DNA of 64,000 bases from Lumnitzera littorea (Eukaryota; Streptophyta; Magnoliopsida; Myrtales; Combretaceae), in contig JAMXBB010000011.1 of the NCBI GenBank assembly GCA_024138015.1, forward strand, positions 28,638,558 to 28,702,557, given 5' to 3'. This document shows positions 36,500 through 46,332 of the stretch, piece after piece. The notes under the pieces are model-generated. The model did no database searches. It had not been told where the DNA came from and was given only the letters and a program-made list of their open reading frames with translations. Each line of letters begins with the position of its first letter. Within the stretch, counting starts at the first letter, position 1. A program made the translations under genes and the position numbers.

Positions 36500-39400
36500 C
36501 TGCTGGCTTGGGCTAACAAGAGGATTACCCTAACCTTGATCATCTTAGGAAGGCTCTTAAGGGTGACCTCTTGCTAAGCTGCTAGGGTAGAAGTAAATGG
36601 AGTAAGGTTTTGACCATCCTTGGTAGTAAAAGGGGCGCTTTAGACTACGGTAGTCACTTTAGCAGCTTCTCTTTCTCTTGCTTGGGCCTTCCTCCACTCC
36701 TGATGAGTTAGAGCATCCAGTTAGCTTAAGAAGCTAAGATCGAGCTTGGGATGATGGGAGAGCACCTCGTTCTACATGTATCGAGTGCATTTAGTAGAGA
36801 TGTCCTATAGCTCCTCTAGCCACTACTCCGTCTAGTAGAAGTCGTTAACGACCTTATTGATAGCAACCTTGTTGAGCACCTCCCTACTCTCTAATTTAAA
36901 GATGATCTCCTTCATCTCAAAGGCCTTTCTCCAGAGCTCTTGGACTTTCTGCTCCAACCTAACCTTTTGACCAACCAGCTTTAACGTTATTGCTTTGGCA
37001 TAATGATACTTAAACGCCTTCATCACCAACTTAGTCTTTAGCCTAAAGACCGATGCCTTCAACTCAACATTTTCTTTTTCAAGCACTTTCTTGGCTCCCT
37101 TTTCCTTGTCCAACTTCTGAAAGAGTTAAGCCTTAGTCCTTTGTTTGTCATCTAGTTGAGTATAGAGTCACCGACCAACTTAGCGTTCTTCATAACATCG
37201 ACTTACCTCTATTCTACCTCCTATAGCTTCACCTTAAGCATAATTAACTATACATAAAACCGATACAACCTGATGACCAACCAACTCTAGTAATATTGCT
37301 TTAGCACCATCGTACTTAAATGCCTTTATCGCTAGCTCAATCTTTAGCCTAGAGACCAATGCCTTCAACTCAACATTTTCTTTTTCAAGCACTTCCTTGG
37401 CTCTCCTCTTGATGGGAATCAACCTCCGACCATATCTAAGCCAAGGCTTATCAATGCTTACCAAGGCCGAGCTGCAACTAGAAGGATGAGGGGAAAGAAA
37501 ATAAACACTTGGCATTAACTCTATCGTTAGTTGAGGTGCTAAGAAACCATAAGGCCAAGTACACAAGATCAAAGAACCACTTGGTACAACACCAAGAGAC
37601 TAGTGCCGACTGGATCTAGAACTCAGCAAATGTGGGCGGACCTCCTTAGTATCTTGGCCAAGCCACGCAAGAGTTTAGGGACTCCTTCCTAAACCCAGAC
37701 ATTAAATTGCCAACCCCGTCTAGTTCGGATACTACTATTCCTAGGACATGCCAAGTGACTGCATGCCGACTTTTGTAAAACACACAATTTTGTATTCTTG
37801 TATATGTTTTCCCTTATTTTATTTATGGGCCCGATTCTTTAGGGTTTAAGGCCTTATACGTTATTTATAGTTTTACCACTAGGATTTAGGACTTGCTATA
37901 AATAGGAACATTTGTACTAACAGATAAAGATACATAAACATATACAAAAGAATATATAGAGAGTGAAACTTTCCTCTTTTGAGTAAGGCTATACTTGAGC
38001 TAGTAGAGCTTGCGTTTACTAGATTATTGAGTGTCGTTTACTCTCTTTAATCTCTCTTGTGTTCTTATCAATCTTATTCTTAGGATTATGTTGAACCCCT
38101 TCATGTGAATCGGTTAATGAGTTATGTCTAACCCTCATTTGAATCTCAAGCGACATTTAATGTTTGTGTGTTGTATCACACTCTATTTCAAGCTTAAACC
38201 CCCGATTGTATTTGTGTCTTGGTGCGTGATATCTATCTACATTCACCATCAAAACCTTCATGTTCTTCATACCCATTTTCTTTTGAATACCCATTCCTGT
38301 TCTTTTCAGATCCACTGCCATTTTTGGATTGATCCTTATTACCTCTCCTCATCCAACTTCTAAGAGAGATGAGCCTTGGTCCTATGTTCGTCATCTAGCT
38401 AAGTCTTGAGTTCTCTAGCCAGCTTGGCAATCTTCTTAACATCGGCTTACCCCTACTCTACTTCCTGCAACTTCGCCCTAAGCACAATCATTTGCACCTA
38501 AGAGCAGTGCAGATGCCGATTAGCCTTACTAAACTTTTCCAAATATTTATTAGAGGAGGACTTTACCTCCTTTTGGCCCTTTTGTGCACTATGCACTACC
38601 ACATAAAATCCCTTTACCTCTTTCAACAGTGCGTTATATTTACTGAGTTGGAGCAACACTTAGCCATGGTACTATAAAGAAACACATAAACTAAGATCAA
38701 ATCAATATCAACAAGGAAAGACATCAATGCAAAGAGATAAAGACTTATCTACTAAATGAGCGAGCTTAAATGACCCGCCATCTCCATGGGAGTATCCCCT
38801 CTCATCTTCAATAAGTCTTCAAGGATGGCCCAATCACTAGGAGTATACAATCCCATCGAAGCCTGGAGGCTAAGAGCCTGGTGGTGCAACATAATGTTGT
38901 TTCCATGAACCTCCCACTTTGGCCTTAAAAGCTTTCCCCTCACCTTCTTACTTTCGGACTTGACTTTCTAAAGGCATAGCTCCTCATTTCAAGATTCATA
39001 TAATACATCCTTGAATGATTCTAGTGTTATTCCAGACACTGGAACTTATTGAGGACTTCAAAGAAGGCATCCCCAAGCTCATCAGTGCACTTCTAAGGAT
39101 AACCTAATGGCTACTTATAATAGTTTGCTTGACTAATAGACACCTTCCCTATCTTCTTCTTCTTCTTCGCCTCAAAGGCCTTGTCCTTAGTAGTTTCGAA
39201 TGCCTTCCTCTTCTCCAACTACCTTGGTTGGGGCACTCGTTTAGGCCACCCCCTCCTCACCCTTATTAGAGGGGGCAAGCATCACCACTTCATCCTCCAT
39301 AAGTATGGGTGTAAAGGTAAGGACAGAATCGGTAGGGGGGAGGGATTGTGCTCACAGACTTGACAATTAATAGCCTTATAAGGAGTCTAACAAGAGGAAT

Positions 39401-40673
39401 CCCCTGGGGTAAGGCAGCTGGCTTAACCTTACTAGTCTCTCTTACCCTCGACCTTACCCTTAAGGTCGGTAGCTTTGGTGGTCGGCTTCACTTGAGCATG
39501 GCATCACTTCAACAACTTGAATGCTATCGAATAGAGTATCTCCTTGGCCAATTTCTTGCTTATAAGCAACCAAACAATTAGTTAGTATAAAGAAAAGTAC
39601 AACATAATCATTTACCAACTCTATTGTAACTAGCACAAATAAGGAAGACCCTTCCTTCGTCTTTAGGAGGATGTCAGATGAAGCATAGTTCTACACATTG
39701 ATGCTAACATAACGAAAAAAGCTTATCACGAAAAATGAACCTATACCTTTCGTCCACTTCTTCACCATAACCTTCTTTATGTTGGAGAAGAGCCTGGAGA
39801 TCAAATACTTGAAATATCTCTCCATTGCCTCTATGATGTTTATCTCATGACCATTTCTTAAGGCCATGAAGACTTTTATCTCCTTTACGGTCTCAGCATC
39901 ATTAGGTCCAAGCTCCTTCTGACTTCCAGTTCGAACCAGGGTGGTCTACCGTATCTAGAAGTTTACTTGATCTGGTAACTCCAACACCAAGAACTCGCCC
40001 TACCAGCCTTTAATGGAATCTGGCATGCCTTCAAATAGCTTCCTCCTTAGATAGGGTTGGAGGTACAACCATTTGCTTAAACTCTTCTACATATAGAAGT
40101 GGTTGAAGAGTTCGAAAGTGGTTCTTAGCACCAAATATTCACAGATCCCTTAGAACGCCTACAACATACTCCACCCATCTGGAGGGACTTGCGCAAGACT
40201 ACGTTGATGGAAGTAGAAGAGCTCCTTCTCATATTCACTCGGGGGGAGATGCTAAACACCGTAAAGTGCCTCCTTGACGGCAAGGGTACCCTCTCCTCCC
40301 TTATTAGTAGTCTTATTATCCAACCATTGGTAGGTCTAACCATGAAGTTCGCCAGGACCTGGCTAATAGCGGAAGGCTTACTCTTACTAATCCGACTGCT
40401 TGGACCTCTATCTATCCTAGGCACGGTGAATAGATCCATGGCCTCAAGTAAGGGATTGTACACATAAACTTCCCTTGAGATGGTACTGATCAGCCTTATT
40501 CTATCCAACACCTCCATCGCCATTCTTGAGTCATCATCTAACTATGCCAACAATGTGGCTTTATCTTCTCCTCCACAGGGAGAGTCACTCCTTGTGGCTT
40601 CGAAGTTTGTTATGTTATATTTCGATGCATTAAAAGGCATCTCACCTATGTTTGTTCCACTGTTAGTAGACAT
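36500..40673 (-). pseudogene. Antisense ORF of the Tat element (gypsy-type transposon domain)
   Basis: On the minus strand, an ATG at 40673 starts M-S-T-N-S-G-T-N-I-G. The reading continues, with stops, to a block near 40230-40060: P-S-E-Y-E-K-E-L, L-A-Q-V-P-P-D-G-W-S-M-L, I-C-E-Y-L-V-L and F-E-L-F-N-H-F-Y. This resembles the Pfam family called putative gypsy type transposon (Transposase_28). A long coiled coil (37113-36832, and a duplicate in 37410-37265 plus 38490-38351) and an H-P-K-L-D-L-S-F-L motif (near 36750) follow. Extra ORFs, often antisense, lie between pol and the 3' LTR in several Tat lineages; their function is unknown. A 934-bp insertion breaks this one. Confidence 0.6.
37409..38342. 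mobile_element. 934-bp insertion in the antisense ORF
   Basis: An exact 8-bp repeat CTCTCCTC flanks it (37401-37408 and 38343-38350), and the coiled-coil reading continues across the gap. Ends are TTGATGGGAATCAACC and GGATTGATCCTTATTAC, which are weakly inverted. Inside is a segment like a copia LTR promoter and leader: a TATA box (TATAAATAGG near 37901), then ATATACAAAAGAATATATAG, GAGTGAAACTTTCC and TTCTTATCAATCTTATTC. Eight-bp duplications are typical of hAT elements, but the ends are not typical hAT ends. Class unresolved. Confidence 0.5.
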
Positions 40674-40808
40674 CTTAATGATGAAGGAGTACAAAAAAGC
40701 GAAGAGAATTGGAAAAAGTTTGAGAAAAAGAGAGAGCTTTGAAGAAAGTCAATGAAAAGAGAGAATAAGGTTATAGTAAGAAAGCGGGAAGTTACAAAAT
40801 AGTAATCT

Positions 40809-40836
40809 CTTTAAATAACTTTAATATTTATTGGCC
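40809..40836 (-). promoter_or_regulatory. Candidate promoter of the antisense ORF
   Basis: On the minus strand, a CCAAT-containing GGCCAAT (40836-40830) is followed by TATTTAAAG (40817-40809). The latter is about 135 bp upstream of the ATG at 40673. The spacing is reasonable for a plant promoter, but the region is AT-rich and this may be chance. Confidence 0.3.
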
Positions 40837-40849
40837 AAATGCTTTGGAA

Positions 40850-41522
40850 AGCAAATTAGCTATCATAAGGATTTGCATAAGCAAAAATCTACCAAAGTGT
40901 TACGATGCAGACATAAGGGGACGGTTTTGATCCAACAACTGCATTCGAAAGACAAACCACATACGACTATACGTAAATCTGCATTGACAGGACACTTGTC
41001 ACATTGCATTAACTGCATCATGAAAGTGCGTAATAGTGTAAGAATTCAAAAAGTTACTTTAGCAAAAAGTTTTCCCAAGGCCCCTTCAATTTCCACGAGA
41101 GAACTTGTTCAACATTTCAACAAAACTACACCTCAGATGGGTCAGCTCAAATAGTTGTCAACTTAATCTAGTCCTGTCTACTCAGCATCTCCACTCTACA
41201 ACCTATCTGAAGTGCCCAACCTACCAGAAGCGCCCAACCTACCAAATCTTTGCCTTGGCTTAGAGCGCTTAACTCAGCCTATTAGTTACCCGCCTTAATT
41301 CTCCCGTTCAAATTGACACGCAAGCATTCGACTTAAACTATGTGTAGTCTCTTCGGATTTCCTCTTAGTATCTTCTCTACCCTAACTAAACAAAGGACCA
41401 ATTGCTTGATACCCCTCAACAACTAAGGAGGGCAAACCTCCTACGTTTCAATTTATCAAACTCTATTTCAGTTTTCCTTAATTTAACTTATATTAAGTCC
41501 AACTCGCTTATTATAAATTACT
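40850..41522. other. Tat element internal non-coding DNA
   Basis: No supported ORF; a short plus-strand reading (40831-41154) has no recognisable domain. GCCCAACCTACCAGAAG-type words repeat twice at 41212-41245. The comparable stretch 43721-43963 lies between the nested LTR and the 3' LTR and is also non-coding. Confidence 0.4.
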
Positions 41523-43720
41523 TGACATAAAATTAAGGAAAAATTTTTCATAAAAAGGTGTTTTGAAAAAATATTTTTTAAAAATTAGAGTTGCCAAAGT
41601 TAAACTGGTAATAAGTAAAATTAGGGTTTCCAAGTGGGAAAATCCTAATTTAACCACTAGTTTATAGATATTTTTAAAAAATTATCTTTTAGAAAATTAA
41701 ATCAGAAAATGTAAGTTTAAGGGTTAACTTATTAAAACTAAGTCACTATATAAAAATAAAAAAATAATAATAGGCTTTATTTTCATAATTTTTCTAAAAA
41801 TACTAAGATCTATATAGATATGTAAAAATATAACTAAAATGAATTTTTATTATTTTTTTATTACGAATTTTAAAGAAAAAGGAAAAAAAGTTTTTTTTTT
41901 TTTTATATGATTAGTTTGAATGTGTCTACATAACCACTAGTCGAAATTAAACTAACATGATTCTTTTTAACAAAATATTTAGTAGGTAGTCTTTTTTTTT
42001 TTAATTTGAAAATCGAGCCAGATTCACATTTATTTAATAATTTATTATTTAAAAAAAACCTAAAAAAAATCTAATTTCACAAATCTAATTTAAAAGAAAA
42101 CCTAACTAATTAAATCTTTTTGAAAAAAACTCTGGTTAAGATTATTATTTTTAAAAAAAAAAAATCTACGTATCAAAAAACTATTTTTTCCTAAATCCTA
42201 CATGTAAGATATATTAAGATACATATTTTCTCCAAAAATACGGATATCGGAGAAAAAATATGTGATTTTTCAAAAAATAAAATTTAACTAAATTTATCAA
42301 AAAATTGAAAATTATCTAAAAAATATAGCAAAATGGTATAAACATTAAAAATATATAAAAAAATTGCACTGAAGAAAACAAATTAGTAAAATAAATTAAT
42401 TAAATAATAAAAATAAGTAAATAATTAAATAAAATAATAATTTTTTTTAATTACCTAAACAAGTTGAGTCGTACATGTTCGATGTAGAATTAATCGTATG
42501 CATGTGCAACATTGTACGCGGCAACAATAGATCTGATCGTGTGTACGGCTACGTTTGCAAATGGCATGTGTGTGAAATCAAGTGATTGTGTGTGTAAAAT
42601 CAAGTGATCGTACGAACTTGTATGTGAAACCAAGTGATCGTGCGAACTTGTGTATGAAACCAAGTAACATGTATAGGTGTTGTAATGTGAATGAGGAGCA
42701 GCGAGGTAATGTATATGTGGGGCAGTGTATGGGATGTAGGTGTTTAGTGTATATCAAATCAATGTGGTGTGTGGATTATGGCGTGAGCGAGGCATGTGTG
42801 CAATAGTGTGTTGGCGTATCGGGGGCAGTAAAGTGTGTGTTACGTTTGTAGTCGGTAGAATGAGTGATCGATACAAGGCAAGTCTTGGAGTATATGTAGT
42901 AGGGAGTAAATGATCAATACAGCATGGGTCAATGCAGTGGTCGAGTGTGTAGGACAATGGTGAGCAGTACGTAATCAAGGCAGTGGACAGTATGCAATGT
43001 ACGATAGTGCATCAGTGCAATGGGTCTTCAATAGGGTTTAGAGTTAAGCAAAAGAGCTACTGTGGTTATAGCAGTAGGTTATGTAATTGGTTATGTAGGT
43101 GTATGTATTAGTAATAATGGTTTCTATTAATCGTTGGAGTGTTTTTATATGGGGACGTGAATGTGTAGTGATGTTGTGTTATGTGTTGGGGATTATGAAA
43201 ACATGACCAAACTTTACAACCGAACTATTATTTATAAGCGAAAATTGAATCTTCTGAATCTTTTTTATTTAATCTTAACAAATCTTAGATACAAAAGATA
43301 CAATAATCCCTGATTTAGATTCATTAAAGATTCAATCTAGTTTCTAGAAACCCTATATTGATTTGGGCTTTCTATCTTTCAGGCCTAACTTAGTCTATCT
43401 TGATTTAGCCCAAAATACACACTAAGTTATTTAATAAATCTCAAGCCTATTTTATCCCAATATAAATTAAATAAAAATCCACTTTATATCAAACTGAACT
43501 AAAAAAATATTTTAATGAAGCCCGATCCTTTTTACTAAATTGAACGTATACCATTGTCCGATTACATTCTAAACGACTCAACTTAACTTAATATGACTTG
43601 ACGCTTTATTTTTTATTATTTTTTTCAATTTTCATTTGTTTTATTTATTTATTTTTATTATTTTTAAGCCTAGTCCAATAAAAATACTAAAATAAAAATG
43701 ACAAAAATAAAGTATCTACA
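41523..43720 (-). mobile_element. LTR-like insertion, minus strand, inside the Tat element
   Basis: Read on the minus strand it starts TGTAGATACTTTATTTTTGTCA and ends TTAATTTTATGTCA. It includes ACTTTGGCAACTCT near 41600, similar to the ends of the 27.3-46.3 kb LTR and of the 5.3 kb segment. The flanking 5-mers (TTACT on the left, TACCT on the right) do not match well, so the ends or the solo-LTR interpretation may be wrong. The interior has no ORF. Confidence 0.4.
42579..42668. repeat. 30-bp tandem repeat (CAAGTGATCGTGCGAACTTG)
   Basis: CAAGTGAT/CAAGTAAC words start at 42579, 42601, 42631 and 42661, giving spacings of 22, 30 and 30 bp, with TGTGAAACCAAGTGATCG-like units. It lies in a GT-rich stretch (42500-43100) unlike the surrounding AT-rich DNA. 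Confidence 0.7.
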
Positions 43721-43963
43721 TACCTTGGGTTCAAAGCACCCACCTCAACCCTCGTGGCAACTTGCTTAGATAGACCATGTTTACTTAACCCTAGTGTCGC
43801 TTAGCTTAGACGTCTTCACCCCCTCATCGATACACCAACACAATTGCCACGCCACCTTGTGAACATGGACTCCTTGGGATCAAATCAACTATATGCCTAA
43901 AAAGCCCATCTTTCCCCTCTATTTGCCTCTATAGTGGTAATGAAACTTCCGGTGGGTCATAAG

Positions 43964-44507
43964 TATTGATAGAGTCTTTTGGACATAGACCTCTTAAGCC
44001 TATGTTAACCTGATAAGACTTATGGCTTGAGTTACACCCCTTAAAGACTCGGTCTTCCTCCTCGTAGCCAGCCTCAACCCAAGCCTATCACACAGCTTAT
44101 CCAGCTATAAAGGCTACTAATAGCTAGAAGACTCTAGATAAGGCTAAACAACCAAGTCAACAAATAACTCTTACATTTGTGATATACGTTGGACATCATG
44201 AATGCATTATCCAATACTTGCGGGTGAGGCTTCTAACCACTAATATCTCTCTAACTGCCAGCTCCACTCTTTTATAAATATAAAATCATCACTCAACGAT
44301 AAACTACTTAATATTTCACATACTTGAGCCTAATTTTCGCCTTTGAGTACTTTTACTCTCCTTACTCACATACATAACTTAAATATTAGAATAGCTACGC
44401 CAGACAACGCCCCAACACCCTTCACTATTCTTTGTTTTGCAGGCTTATCTAACTATGCGAAGCTTAGTTTCACTTGAATCTCTATTAGTCAATATCCAGA
44501 GACGATA
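43964..44507 (+). repeat. 3' LTR of the Tat element
   Basis: It starts TATTGATAGAGTC (TG mutated to TA) and ends AGAGACGATA (CA mutated to TA), followed by ACCTA. TATA box TATAAATA at 44273-44280. It aligns with the 5' LTR at 28917-29459. Confidence 0.9.
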
Positions 44508-46332
44508 ACCTACTTGACCCATATGTAGATCTAAACCTGCTACCGTGACTGACCCATAGACTTAAACCAATTCCTTATATAGTTCGGGTCTAGTCCTTTG
44601 TTCTTATTTTTTTTTTTTTTTCATTGTTATTTTATTTATTACTTATTCTATATGTATGTGTATAATAAATGACAATAATACTAAATAATGTTTTAATGAA
44701 AAAGAAAAAGAATAAATGAATAAACTTTTTATTAGAAAATATCTCACAATAAGGAAAAGCTTTTTATTTGTCTTGGGGTTTCATTTAATTAATTAATATT
44801 TAATCATTTCAAAAAATAAATAAATAATAATGATGGGTTTTATTTTTTCCAAATGAAATTTGCAATAATATTTTTTGTGTATATTATTGTCTTGAAAGTA
44901 AATTATTAGAATGTCAATATTATAGTTGTGGTCTTATACATATTAACATATCATTAGATTGGAGTGATATCATGGCATCATTAACATTTATCCTACTATG
45001 ATTGTTTATATTACTAGGTTGGTTATATCTTGTTGTTCTAATATACTATAGAGTGTTGTATTATGCATACTATTTGTTAGGTATGTTTTTATCTTTTTCA
45101 ATAACATTGTATTATATGTTATATATTCATGATTGTGTTATTGTAATAATAAGATATTCTTGATAAGTAGACATGTATCATCAAATATGGTCTTATTGTA
45201 AATTATTTTGTCATGTTAACATATGTCATACAAATTATATATCTAGGAATATGCATTATTATAAAATATTCTCTTCTTATTATAATTATCGAATCATTTT
45301 ATGTATATTTTGTTCCACATCATTCCACCATTATACGATTGATATGATATTTTATTGTGTTAGATGACTTGTAACAATAAAACTTCAACAATAGCTATAC
45401 TATAGAAAAGGATTTGTTTTAATAATAATAACCTTAGTGATTAGAACTAATAAAAAATTATTTTTGTAAATTGTTTGCATGACATATTAGAATTCTTGTC
45501 AAAAATGTCATATCATTAGCACATGCACGAGAATACAATATGTAATATTATGACGTTGTTTGTTATGTATTGTTTCGAGTGGTTGTTCTAAATAATCTTA
45601 TTATTTCATCATATATTTTATAAGTCATATGCAAGTATTTGTGTATTATTTATACTTTCTAATAATTACAAAATTATCATTCTAAGCCACTTTGCTATTA
45701 TGTTATCATAAAATATTATATTATGATATTGCTATAACAAGTTATATTGTATACCATATTATGATATATGTGTGTATTATAGGCCTATATTCGGGTATGT
45801 GTGTATCCTGGGTTCTAATAATTAATTATTCTTTTTTACCTAAAGAAGTTTTATCTATGTTTTAATTTTTTTTAGGTGCTTCGATGTAGTAGTGCTATTT
45901 ATAATCAAGAAAATATTTTGTACTATAAATTGTTGTGTGGATTAGTTCTCTGATCATTAATCTCTTGAGTACAACCTGTGTACCTGCTTAGGGTCTCCCT
46001 TTCCTTTTTTCTTTTGTATTATTATTGATTTATTTTTATGTTATTTATTTTGTTTTCCTTTGAACGTTGTTAGTTATTAAATCACATCTTATGTTATAGT
46101 ATAAAATAGAATGTTTTGTCTATATTATTGATCATGTCATGTTTTTATACTCAATTGTGTTTGTTATTGTACTTTATCAGTTAAGTTGTATGATTCTATT
46201 CATGGGATTTTATCCTAGTAGCAGGATTGGGAACCTATTTAGCAATTGGTAACTTTGGTTGGTTAGCACTCTTCAAATAGTTTTGAAATTGAAATTAAAA
46301 AGGAAGGATGAAAAATTAGACTTGACAAGGTT

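Larger units (their letters stand above)
28917..44507 (+). mobile_element. Full-length Tat-type Ty3/gypsy element, 15.6 kb
   Basis: LTRs at 28917-29459 and 43964-44507, flanked by a perfect 5-bp duplication ACCTA (28912-28916 and 44508-44512). Inside are a Tat-type primer site, gag, pol with a second RNase H, a 91-bp tandem repeat, a long antisense ORF, and non-coding DNA. At least three further insertions are nested within it (30310-30960, 37409-38342, 41523-43720). LTR differences are mostly transitions (about 11 of 12 in the first 62 bp), so it is old. Confidence 0.9.
27343..46327 (+). mobile_element. 3.4-kb LTR (probably solo) split by a Tat element
   Basis: It starts TGTTGACACGCCC (27343) and ends TTGACA (46327). 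It is flanked by a perfect 5-bp duplication AGGTT (27338-27342 and 46328-46332). Removing the inner Tat element (28917-44507 plus one ACCTA) leaves about 3.39 kb with a TATA box and no ORF. Sequence on both outer sides has the same CTCGG-rich character, supporting the ends. The right half (44513-46327) is very AT-rich and empty of genes. A second LTR was not found, hence solo. Confidence 0.65.
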
